Source of the DNA: Chloranthus sessilifolius
Taxonomy: Eukaryota; Streptophyta; Magnoliopsida; Chloranthales; Chloranthaceae
Assembly: GCA_021018995.1 (NCBI GenBank)
Contig: CM037587.1
Span: 91,261,251-91,325,250 of the forward strand
Direction: 5' to 3'
Length of the DNA stretch: 64,000 nucleotides
Under the pieces are notes generated by a model. The model was not told the DNA's origin, ran no database searches, and saw nothing but the letters and a program-made list of their open reading frames with translations. The position numbers and the translations under genes are program-made. Below are positions 54,977-64,000 of this stretch, in pieces (position 1 is the first letter of the stretch; each line of letters opens with the position of its first letter).

Positions 54977-57870
54977 CTAATTAGTTCCCTTGGTCCTCTT
55001 TTGCCGGCGTGAGATACTCTGATATGTCCGTACATCCCCCACCCATGACCATGCCTGGGACAATCTACTGAGCAATGAATGCAACTCCTTCTCACGAGCA
55101 CGCTACAAGCATCACGCCCAGAGGTCAGTTAAGGACAGTCAAAAGTCATAACAGTAAAGTGACAAGCAGAACCAAGTAGTGTCATACTTACCACTTTCAC
55201 ATCCCGAAGGCCAGCAATATCACGGTAATATTTCGCCTGGTTGATAGTCGACTCATAATCTTGCAATGAGAAGAGAGAAAGAGAGGTCAGTTGCATGGGA
55301 AATGATACAAGAGCAAGCATGTCCTCAAAATAATAGACAGAAAAAAAATCTCACCCCTGGAACCAACTCAGGAGGAGTGACCCTAATTGCCTCAGTCGAT
55401 AGACAAGCTCGCTCTGCCACATCAGCACACAGGCCCGAGAGGAGTGCGTCGTCAAAACACCTAAAGGTCCCTTGAGTCTCTACGATCAAGGTTCCTAAGG
55501 CCCCCGCACCAAAAGGGTCTGAAGGTTCTGCACCTGACACCCCTGCAGGACCCGCTTCTGCTACGTCCTCATCAGAATCCTCCTCTCCCTCAAACTAAAG
55601 AAAGTAGAAATCCAGTCAGTATGGAAAAATCAAGACAGACAGGAATTCACATACAGGAGAAAGAGAAAAGAGGAATACCTGAGATCGTGGGCCTCCGAAT
55701 GCTAAAAAGTTGGCACCTGGTACAAAGTGTGGGAGGATGGACCGATAGGGAAGAGACTCATACCACATATGATACCCCCATGCTTGAAGAGACCATCAAC
55801 AGGAAGCCCATGATGAAGGAGCCCATCTGTAAGCTCCTCAATCGTACCCTCCAGTGACATAACATCCCTGGGAGGACCCTGTGACATCGCAAAATAGTCC
55901 TGGTACTGATGTACCACCCTCTCCCTGAAATAATACGCCCTAACCCAGGAGCCATAGAAGAAGATGATGTGACGATCAATGAACAATTGGGACTGGCCCA
56001 CAGCAACACGGTCCCATAAGGGGGAGCCAACATAAGGATCAAAAGTAATCTGCTCAGAAAATAAGAGTCCTATTAGTCAAGCAACACCATTTAAACCCCA
56101 AGAAAGGATAAAGAGAGAGAGGGGGGGATCATTAAATCAAACTGAGACCTCAGGCCCAGTTCTAGATGCTTCAACCCCAAGTCCCTACGACAACTCTTAT
56201 GCCAACAGCTCATAAGAGGGTACGTGAACTTGTCTGAGAGGAGGAGGGGGCGGCCCGACTGAAAATATAAATACCCCCAAATCTAAAAGGACGAACAAAC
56301 AGGAAAATATGTCAGAAGCAAGCTAAAAGATAAACCATGAGTGATAAAAGAGTTAAAAAAGTCACCTCGATCGCAGGCCAAAAGCCGAGAATGGAGGCCA
56401 CATCCCCAATTGAGGCTGTGGCCAAACTGGCCATCAACACGACGTACCCAGCACCCCCTAGTCAAAATGGTGCACGTTCTCCTAGTTTCGCGTCAGACTA
56501 AGGAGGGATAGCGAGACCCGACCACCACTAACGTTGGCAAGAATAGTCTTACCCGGCAGGAAGAGGAGTGAGATATGGGCTACATCAGTGCACGCTCAGG
56601 ATCAATGACAATGTCCATATCCGGCTCGTTCGGATCCACCAACTCGTCAGTGTCGAACTGGTCTGCCAGCCAAGATAGCTTGACCTCCGAGCCGGTCATA
56701 TCCTGGGAGGTGGGGTAATCCTCGATCAACTCAACCACCTCTGCACGATCTGGTATGCAGGGAGGAACCACTGGTATCCTTCCTATCCTGATCCCAGTAA
56801 TCATAGACCAATCCATAGGAGTGATGGTCATCTCAACTATGGACATGTGGAAGGTCATCATCTCAGGCCAAAATCGCTCCACCAGGGCCTTCACGTAGGC
56901 CTTGTCCCCCCTCATAGATGGGCATGACAAGAAGCCCCCAAAGCCGGTCTGAGCCAGGAGGAACTTCATGACCAAAGGAAGATGAGTGTAGAGGCGCTAG
57001 AGGTCAAACCAATCGCCGCGGAACATAATAGGGGACAGAGACTGCATCAAAAGATTAACGAGTATCAGATTCAAGAGAAAAAAGGGTCCTAACCGAAAGA
57101 AACAACCAAGAGATACTGCTTTTACCTGACCGGCTATGTTGAAGTTGGATATATGGGTGCACTGCTGATGGAGTAACCCGCTGCGGGCCGCGTCGCCCTG
57201 CATCTCATACCAGGCACGGGAAGAGTGCTGCACCTGAATAAGGCGCTCCCCTTTGATGCCATAGATCACATCCGGACCACCCTCATGGCCTTGGTCCTCT
57301 TCGCTTGACATCCTAAAAGGGGAACCTGCAACAGGTATATAAAAATCATCATCATCATCGACCAAAATCATAATCAAATTATCAAGGGCGTTGTTAAAAA
57401 TATCAAATCGAAGGAAGGTGAGTATGCTTCTCTCACACTAGAATTTCTCCAAAAAAGGTGCATCCAATAAACAAAAAAAATCATCAGGTCATAAACCCTT
57501 CAAAAATCTTTACAAAAATCCTCCCAAATTTTTTGGTTAAAAATCCCCACAATGCATGCGCATTGAGATTATGGGTGGAGATAAAAATCACGTTCTTCCA
57601 CCATTTATGGTCCAGAAATCATATTCACATTTGTATGGAGGCAATCAAGAATTTCAAAACAAAGTTCATCCATTTTCTAAAAAGAGTTCAATAAAGATCA
57701 AAATACACTTTTTTTCATGCAAATGGATGCAACTATCATAAAATAAATCACACATCCAAAGAAAATCATTTAGATCCAAGAACCCTAACCACATTGGAGA
57801 TAAAAGAAGATAAATCAAAGGAAAAAGGGTTTTAAATGATTACCTTGAATGAGAAATAAACCCTAGAACC
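54977..57870 (-). pseudogene. Antisense gene 2 of C: plant mobile domain protein with introns
   Basis: Minus strand. The leader ends CTAGGGTTTATTTCTCATTC then AAG|GTAATC (donor at 57843). The intron ends CCTGTTGCAG (57326), and ATG 57311 begins MSSEEDQGHEGGPDVIYG. Exon 2 ends GQ|GTAAAA (57126) and exon 3 starts after GATGCAG at 57041. There follow SLSPIMFRGDWFDL, one TAG, then GDKAYVKALVERFWPEMMTF, HMSIVEMTITPMDWSMITGI (56780-56900). Decayed further exons include GAGYVVLMASLATAS and FIDRHIIFFYGSWVRAYYFR. The exon DYESTINQAKYYRDIAGLRD ends in GTAAGT, and the last exon (55102-54977) ends SISRRQKRTKGTN and TAG. The E-M-T-I-T-P-x-D-x block is the plant-mobile-domain signature. Host PMD proteins (MAIN/MAIL1 in Arabidopsis) act in transposon silencing; the role here is unknown. 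Confidence 0.82.
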
Positions 57871-58912
57871 GGCAAGAGGAAGCGTGATTAATCGGCAATG
57901 ATGAACAACGACGCGATGTTGAGGTTCAAATCAAATCAAAGGAGTACAAGGAGAGCCTTCCGGTTCAGTTTAAGATAGAGGGGGGAGGAAATTTTTAAAA
58001 AACACCCTTTTTTGCTTAAGCCCGGCCGATTTAAGGCACTTTTTGGCCTAGCGTGTATAATATACACGCTAGGCATAAATTTGCCAGATTTGTCCTAGGG
58101 TATAATATACATGCCTGGCATAAATCCTCCCTTGCACACTTGGTTTCGTCTTTCAAGTACACAGTATATATAAAAAATAGAAAAAGAAGAGAAAAATAGT
58201 GGCATAAGTCCTAAGAAGCGCGTCAACTTCCATTCAACCCGCTGGAAGGATTGGGCTAAAATAAAATGTTAGGGACAATGAGCATGCTTAAAGTCCTAAA
58301 AAACAAACATGAAAAAAGAGGAGAAAACAATAAAAAAAAATGTGACTTACCGCCAACGGCACACACTCCCAAAAGGCATTGTGACATCAATATTCGCTCC
58401 GCTTCGGTAGATGTGCTAAATTATCTTCGAGATCGACGATTTCACTCAGAAACCTCGAACCCTACCTCACGTAGGGGCACCCGTAACCAATCGAATGAGG
58501 CAATCAATGCCTCATACGATTGAACACAAACTGTGGATCTTTGCATCTTTGTTTCACGCCAATCTTTAAGTATGGGTCGATCACCCCCCGCTCGCAGGGT
58601 TGTTTTGTTCAAAATGAAACTCAAACATCACACCTCATCAAATCATATCAAGGAGCGGACGTTTTTCCCAGCATATTGGACTTTCACAACTCACACCATC
58701 TTGGTAATGCCCAGTAATGTCGCTAAGTGCTTAGAAACCAATAGCCTTGAGGAATTGACTTTTTCTCGATATACAGGGCTTTCATGTACTCACCATGTTA
58801 CCATTTGATGTTTTAGGTTTTCTTTCGGACCAGTTAGCGTGCCTTGGGCCTCTTCGGATGTCTTTTTCTTTGGCATTCGATCATTAGTGATAGAATACCA
58901 AAGAGGGGTATT
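57871..58912 (+). other. 3' tail of C, last part, with PPT
   Basis: Contains the upstream region of antisense gene 2 (palindromes 58046-58119). From about 58390 it carries noncoding sequence shared with F (6590-7100). AAAGAGGGG at 58900-58908 is the polypurine tract next to the 3' LTR. Confidence 0.7.
58046..58119 (+). repeat. Two palindromes upstream of antisense gene 2
   Basis: The first (58046-58074) is a perfect CCTAGCGTGTATA/TATACACGCTAGG palindrome. The second (58092-58119) is decayed with a deletion (CCTAGGGTATAATATACATG). Pitch 46 bp. They lie about 170-250 bp upstream of the leader's CTAGGGTTT. Confidence 0.93.
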
Positions 58913-60471
58913 CGTAGATACCCAAATTCGATCAAAACATACTTCAAGAAAGGTGCACCCCCGAGCTTCCGATAGCACTTCCCGGACCCTTAGAACTTAA
59001 CCCAAACCTTTAGAAGCCGATCCCCGACCCTTAGGAATCAACCCTAACCTATAGAACCCCTCCTGAACCCGCTTCAATCCCTCTCGGGCAGTGGTTGAAA
59101 GGGGGCATGCCAAGGCTCACTGGGACCTCTACTGGAACTGCATCCTATACCATTGGAAAGTAGAGGTTCCTAGCTTTCCAACAAGCCAAGAATCACCTTG
59201 ATGTCATACACTAAAAGTTATGGCAATCTGAAGTTTCTAGCAGAAATAAGGACATTTTGCCTAGCGTGTATAATATACACGCTAAGCCACTTATGGAAAA
59301 ATTTGTCCTAGCGTGTATAATATACACGCTAGGCCACTTTTGCAGGAAATTGGCCTAGCGTGTATAATACACACGCTAGGCAAAATCTTCCTTCTTCTCC
59401 AGAGGTGTGGGCCCCACGACGGGCTCTGAACTTCTCAAAGGTACTGTACATATGTCTAGCGTGTGTAATATACACACTAGGCTTAGCTATAGTAATTTTG
59501 AGATTTTGCTCGAAAATTACTTTGGGGTTTGACTTGTTGACCAGCCCAATGTTTAGGGTGGGTTTCTTTAGGACTATTGCACCCCCATTTAACCTATTTG
59601 CAACCCCCTAGCCATTTGAAATCCCACCCTATCATCTACCATTAACCCCATTTCCACCTGTCCATAGCCTGGAAAACTCAAAATCCTTAGATGTAGGATT
59701 GCCTAATTGCTAATCTTATTAGCTTTTAAGTACCCTTCTAACCCTCTCCTTTCTTATAAATAGAGAGGCACCCCCCTTTGCAAATGGCTTGAAAATTTTT
59801 CCAAAGAGAGAAAGATTAGATATTTCCTTCTCCCCTTTGGTGCACCAAACCCAAACAAATTTCAGAACCTCCCTTAAACCTTAGCTTCCATCAAAAATCC
59901 CTTAGCCTAGGTGAGAACTACCCCCTAGTCTTCTTCTCCTACCTCTTAGCTATCAAGCCTTAGAGGTTAGAACCCATCTTTCAACCCCTCAAGCTATCAG
60001 AAGCTCATCAGGTGCACTGACACAAAGGTCCATAGTTGTGCTACAAGGGCTCGAAAGCTCCAGCTCTCCCCTCTACTCCTCTACCTTCTTTGCTTTTTCG
60101 TTATCTAAGGATTCAAGCCGTTACGCCACCGAATTTTTGGTATTTGCGGAGAGCTTGATAGGATGATAGTGCCTTCGGGTAAGCGGAAGTGCTCCCTTTT
60201 TATCTTTCTTTTTCCTTTCATTTGGCCATAAGTAGAGACCGCTTTCGAGCGGGTTGATCGAGTGCCTAACACCTTCCCGATCGATAACCGAAGCTCATAT
60301 CTAAGAGCATTTCGTGTTAGACCGATGAATCAAAGTAATATTTTTGTACTTCGGTGCTTTAAATATTTATTTAGATTTTCTGGGACACCAAAAGCTCCAG
60401 ATGCGACTCTATATTTTTTCTTACCAGAGCATCGTGGCGACGGGACTCATGAGAGCTCCCACGGTTGCACA
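58913..60471 (+). repeat. 3' LTR of C
   Basis: Begins CGTAGATACCCAAATTCG (TG changed to CG) and ends GGTTGCACA. Followed by GTTTT, the target duplication of ATTTT with one change. TATA box near 59755. Confidence 0.93.
59259..59482 (+). repeat. Four-palindrome array in C 3' LTR
   Basis: Copies near 59259, 59305, 59352 and 59453, the same spacing as in the 5' LTR. The second is a perfect 13+1+13 palindrome. Confidence 0.95.
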
Positions 60472-62206
60472 GTTTTGTTTTAAAAATTTTCTTTAGTTAA
60501 TCATTGCATGTGAATTATGATAAATGAAGTTAGATTCCATCTACATAACCATCATCATAGAAGAAGTTCAAACATTAATGATATAAAGCGGTTGATATTC
60601 ATATCTAGTTCTCTTGTACACTGTATCATAATTGATTGTTTGAAACTATACATTGCTTTAAATTACAGAATTTAGATAATTGTTTCAAAATTATATACCC
60701 AATAAGCTTTTGAACTAATATCCTTTCTTTGGAGAGAGATTGCTGCTATCCAATTCTAAAATTTCTTTGAACTTCTAGACTCGCATTCTAATGAAAATCT
60801 CAATTATTTTTATTTGAATCAAATTTTTATGATTATGTTGTTAATTTTTCTAGAACTGTGTGCTATATGCATCAAAGAAATATGACATTCTTGCTAGCAA
60901 CCTTGAAAATGATAATTCCATCTTTAATTCGTTTGAGCCATAAAGCCAAAATCCCAAAAATAAATATTTATCCCTTGAACCCATATTAGAAGGCTAAACC
61001 AAATTTTTTTGGTACCAAAACTTTATAAACCCTTAACCATATGTACTACCCAAAGCTTTCAATTTTTACCCTTAATTTTTTCTGATAATTTTATAGCAGA
61101 AGGGAGAAATAGGGAGTGAAAGGACTAAGGAATAATAGATAAGGGATAAGCCAAAAAAGGATACAGCTAAAAGAAATAAATTTTCTGAAAGTATGGGAGA
61201 GAAGAAAGAGAAGAGAAATCGTAAATACGAATCTACAAAAAGAGAAGCAAAAAGCTTCCAAAGGAAATTTCAAGAGGATCCCTGAAATAAAATAAACTAA
61301 AGAAAATGGGATTTACTAGGAAAAAAAAAGAGAAGAAAAGAAAATACACGTAAATGGAAAGAAGTTATCCAGCTTTTGGATACTTACTGAAGTAGAAAAG
61401 AAAGAAAGAGAAGAAGCAGATAGGAAAAAGACGAGTTGAATTCTCAAAACTTTTGAATCCTTTTGTATCCTTCTTTGGAACTTCTTAGCCCATAGCCCCA
61501 TTACAAGCCAAAAAAGACCTTTTTGATCCTTGGTTTGTAACAACATGAGTCTAGTAGAGATGTGCATGACACATACTATGGAAACTCTGATATGCATATG
61601 AACAGAATAGATTATCTTTTTCATGAGATTTATTTATCAGTCATTTGTCCTTAATATTATCACACAAAACATCATATTGAGAGAACCCAAAAATTTTGAT
61701 ATTCTTTTAGAGAGTATGCCTCAGTGAGAGTTCGGATGAAAAGATTTTCTTAATCTACAATGTAGAAAAATATATGATGAATAAACTTATCATTGATACG
61801 CACACACTCCACGCTTTACATGAATTGAAATTGTCAAAGATCTTGATCAAGGATAACTACTAGGATGAGAAGTCATGTATACATGGAATCGTATTTCTGA
61901 AAATGATAATAACCATGTAGTAATTAACTGATAATTAGTTAGTGTAAATAGTAGTATAGAATTTATATTTTTTGTTTTAGAAAAATCTTTGAAAAATCTA
62001 AAAATATTTGAAGTTTGTAGGTAACTTCACTGAAAACCTTCATGAGACTATAACTCCTCCACTATGGATCACCTAGGGATTTAAAGGCTTGTTGCATTTG
62101 CTAAATGTAATCACTCCCTATGAAAGTTGGATTTAAATTTGTAGTTCTAAGATAGTTTATTTTTCTTTATTTACTAGGGACTAACAAAGCTTAAGTTTGG
62201 GGGTGT
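60472..62206 (+). other. B's 3' noncoding tail (right part) with PPT
   Basis: Resumes B after C and aligns with E's tail 47340-48948, for example 'tttagttaatcattgcatgtgaatta' against E's 'tttagtgaatcattatatgtgattta'. No gene. CTTAAGTTTGGGGGTGTT at 62191-62206 is the polypurine tract. Confidence 0.85.
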
Positions 62207-63567
62207 TTATCAGTCACATAATTTACCAATTTATCACCCTTAGCGTAGTGATGCTAGATCCCAGTTGCTACTAAAGAGATGTCTACGTACAGATATTCAG
62301 AAAGACGATCGTATGCAAGTATGACTAATCATATCGAGAACCAATCCATATGCCGAAAGAAAAGACAAGATACGATCGATCAAATGACCAATTGTAAGCT
62401 CGCTAAAACAAAAGAAGCCAAGAAAAGAGAACAATCGTACTTACGATTCCTCAAAGAGACGATGAAGACTGGAGGACAAAAAAGAGAAATACGATCGATC
62501 GAAAGGAAGAAATCATACTGAAGAAGAGAACAATCGTAAATTACGATTGGTCAAAAGTGAAGCTCCCACTGCCACTGATCACGTGAGATATACACCGCCA
62601 TGCACAGAATAGAAGATCACTTGAATTAGACATTTGGCAACCCACGGATCAAAGAAGATTGGCAAAGATATAAAAGAAAAATCTAGAAAATCTCTGCTAC
62701 TGAAAATACGGAGAAAAGTCCTACACTTATCTATCATCCCAAAGCAAGAAAGATTAGAATTAGAAGTTAGAGTTATATTAGGAATTTTTTATTCTTAGTA
62801 GTTTTCTTTTATTAGAATTAGAACACTGTTAACCGACTCCTTATGATCTATAAATAAGAGGGCTCGGAATAGGATATCATCAAAGGAATTTTTAGCATCA
62901 ATTGACAACTGAGGTTGGAATTCTGAAAGATCACCGTAGAGTAGTTTTTATCAAGTAAAATTATTCACAATTCTCTGAAAGTCTTACCTGACAACCAAGT
63001 CCTAAGAAGCTGAAAGATCGACCCTTTGAATGGTTCTACTTTTACTTCTAGTTTAGATTTATTTTATTGCACCTTATAGCTTTGGAAACATCCAATTCTT
63101 TTTTATTTTAATTGACGCCTAAAATTGAGAGTTTGGGGATATTAGTGTAACGATTTTTATTTTCCATCTTCAATTTTCTTGAGTTTGATTAATGCCTAAA
63201 TTTCGAGAAGATTGTTGATTAGTATAAATATGTGTTAATTTTTTATTGACGCCCAAATTCTAGTGGACTGAGATACAATGTGATGATACTTTACTTTTGT
63301 AAACATCAGAGAACTAAAGGATTGTGATTGACAACCATAATCTGAAAGGAGGATTTAGATTTACTTTTCTTGCAAATTAGTTTAAATAATTATTCTTTTA
63401 TTCTTATTTCTCCAGTAGATTAGATTCTTAAAAGACAAATAAATGCTTTCACAACACAAAATACACAAAATTTTAACTTTCCTCGTGAGAACGATCATAT
63501 ACTAGTGCTGCAATTTCCATTGTGCGCTGGCACTAGGTTAAGGCTCAGTACAATTATAGTTGTATCA
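62207..63567 (+). repeat. 3' LTR of B
   Basis: Begins TTATCAGTCACATAATTTAC and ends ATAGTTGTATCA. TATA box at 62849. It has well-kept inverted repeats: AATCGTA-CT-TACGATT (about 62433-62449) and CAATCGTAA-A-TTACGATTG (about 62530-62549). About 63 bp present in the 5' LTR are missing after CAGATATTCAG. Confidence 0.93.
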
Positions 63568-63572
63568 ATGGC
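63568..63572. other. Right target-site duplication of B (ATGGC)
   Basis: Perfect copy of 10971-10975. Confidence 0.95.
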
Positions 63573-64000
63573 AAAGGAAATTGATCGTTGCGAGTCACTG
63601 TGTTAAGTTTACAGTAATCAATACAAACCCTCCATCCCGTTGTCTCTCTTACGGCGGCCATCTCTCCATCAAAACTAGCTTTCACAGTAATGCCAGATTT
63701 CTTAGGCACTACTTGAGTGGGGCTGACCCACTTGCTATTGGAGATAGGGTAGATGATTCTCGCGTCTAGCAGTTTCATGACTTCCTTCATAACCACCTCC
63801 TTCATATTAGGGTTGAGTTTTCATTGCATTTCCCGGGAGGGACAGGCGTCCACCTCTACGTGAATATAATGCATGCACACAAAAGGATCAATACCTTTCA
63901 AATCGGCAATGGACCATCCAATTGCTCGCTTATGCTTTTTCAAGATTAGGATGAGCTTCCCCTCTTGAGCATCAGTGAGGGTGGCAGAAATGATAATTGG
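63573..64000 (-). pseudogene. Element A: Athila-type reverse transcriptase, N-terminal part
   Basis: Minus strand: ATLTDAQEGKLILILKKHKR, AIGWSIADLKGIDPFVCMHY (the Athila pol linker), then MKEVVMKEVMKLLDARIIYP, ISNSKWVSPTQVVPKKSGIT, GWRVCIDYCKLNTVTRNDQF. It is broken exactly at the target site of B, and the next residues of the same block are found on the other side of B at 10975. One TGA lies near 63823. The rest of A (gag, protease) would be right of the window. Confidence 0.93.

Larger units (their letters stand above)
17609..60471 (+). mobile_element. Element C: Tat/Ogre-type retrotransposon with two antisense genes
   Basis: LTRs at 17609-19189 and 58913-60471, flanked by ATTTT and GTTTT (four of five bases equal). 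Without D and E it is about 21 kb: LTR, primer site, long leader, gag with proline-rich repeats, protease, G-patch-like segment, RT, RNase H, second RNase H, integrase, then about 7.9 kb of tail carrying two genes on the opposite strand. B resumes on both sides; the right flank matches E's sequence near 47340-47400, which confirms the insertion point. The RT tyrosine and a second-RNase-H aspartate are lost, so it is dead. Confidence 0.93.
10976..63567 (+). mobile_element. Element B: pol-less Athila-like LTR retrotransposon, host of C, D and E
   Basis: Two LTRs (10976-12412, 62207-63567) are bounded by a perfect ATGGC duplication. Apart from element C (17609-60471), B is about 9.7 kb: LTR, tRNA-Asp-type primer site, Athila-type gag, an intergenic leader, a gene resembling the 'putative plant transposon protein' family, a coiled-coil region, a 1.9-kb noncoding tail, a polypurine tract and LTR. 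I find no protease, reverse transcriptase, RNase H or integrase, so it must be mobilised in trans. Element E is a younger sister with the same layout. Confidence 0.93.

Noticed and set aside
7478-58119. Regularly spaced palindromes as a CRISPR array
   Set aside because: Spacing is regular, but the units are palindromes inside plant LTRs with no cas genes, and the intervening sequence is shared between copies.
20028-58119. Internal palindrome clusters as MITE insertions
   Set aside because: No terminal repeats or target duplications bound the clusters, and the 47-bp pitch is kept in every cluster.
1-60471. F and C as a segmental duplication of one insertion
   Set aside because: They differ in LTR palindromes, tail content and stop positions, and each is embedded in a different context, so they are separate family members.
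1-64000. A single-copy host gene in the window
   Set aside because: Every gene-like stretch is inside an LTR element with identified ends. The PMD-type genes look host-derived but lie within C and share its palindromes.

Overview
The window is plant nuclear DNA, most likely gene-poor, repeat-rich chromatin of a flowering plant. The evidence is the set of Ty3/gypsy LTR retrotransposon lineages present: Athila, Tat/Ogre and a chromodomain chromovirus of Tekay/Del type. Further support comes from plant tRNA primer sites, plant-type TATA boxes, intron borders, and leaders carrying a 'CTAGGGTTT' motif. I see no host gene, tRNA, rRNA or prokaryotic feature. Every reading frame is at least partly decayed. 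The species cannot be told from the sequence.

Layout. The window is a nest of elements at least four levels deep, and the edges can be placed to the base by LTR termini and 5-bp target duplications. Element A (minus strand, Athila-type pol) is the oldest layer visible: 9706-10975 and, after a 52.6-kb interruption, 63573-64000. Element B (plus, 10976-63567, duplication ATGGC) sits in A's reverse transcriptase. B has gag, a second gene of the 'putative plant transposon protein' kind and a coiled-coil region, but no pol. Element C (plus, Tat/Ogre type, 17609-60471) sits in B's 3' noncoding part. C in turn is split twice: by D (plus, Tekay-type chromovirus, 23509-35755) before its protease, and by E (plus, pol-less sister of B, 40799-50423) in its integrase. 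To the left, element F (plus, relative of C, 1-8709, 5' end outside the window) lies against an LTR-like fragment G (8710-9705, minus), which itself cuts A.

Accessory genes. C carries, between integrase and 3' LTR and on the opposite strand, two captured intron-containing genes of plant-mobile-domain / DUF7745 type (about 57.9-55.0 kb and 54.2-52.7 kb). F lacks them. D carries an extra gene behind its chromodomain whose domain resembles the second gene of B and E, although D and B/E belong to different lineages.

Most unusual signal. Each family has its own palindromic motif array in the LTR, and a second array of the same motif inside the element, beside the accessory gene. In C the motif is a 27-bp near-perfect palindrome on a pitch of about 47 bp: four in each LTR, two in the leader, four and two upstream of the two antisense genes. 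F has palindromes at the same LTR positions and the same spacing (47, 47, 101 bp) but with five changed positions per arm, all compensated in the other arm. D has 17-bp stems with a 3-nt loop in its LTRs and just upstream of the TATA box of its extra gene. B and E have ATCGTAA/TTACGAT inverted repeats in their LTRs and a cluster of TTACGA boxes before their second gene. I infer, without proof, a self-regulatory design in which an accessory protein, or a factor shared with it, acts on family-specific motif arrays.
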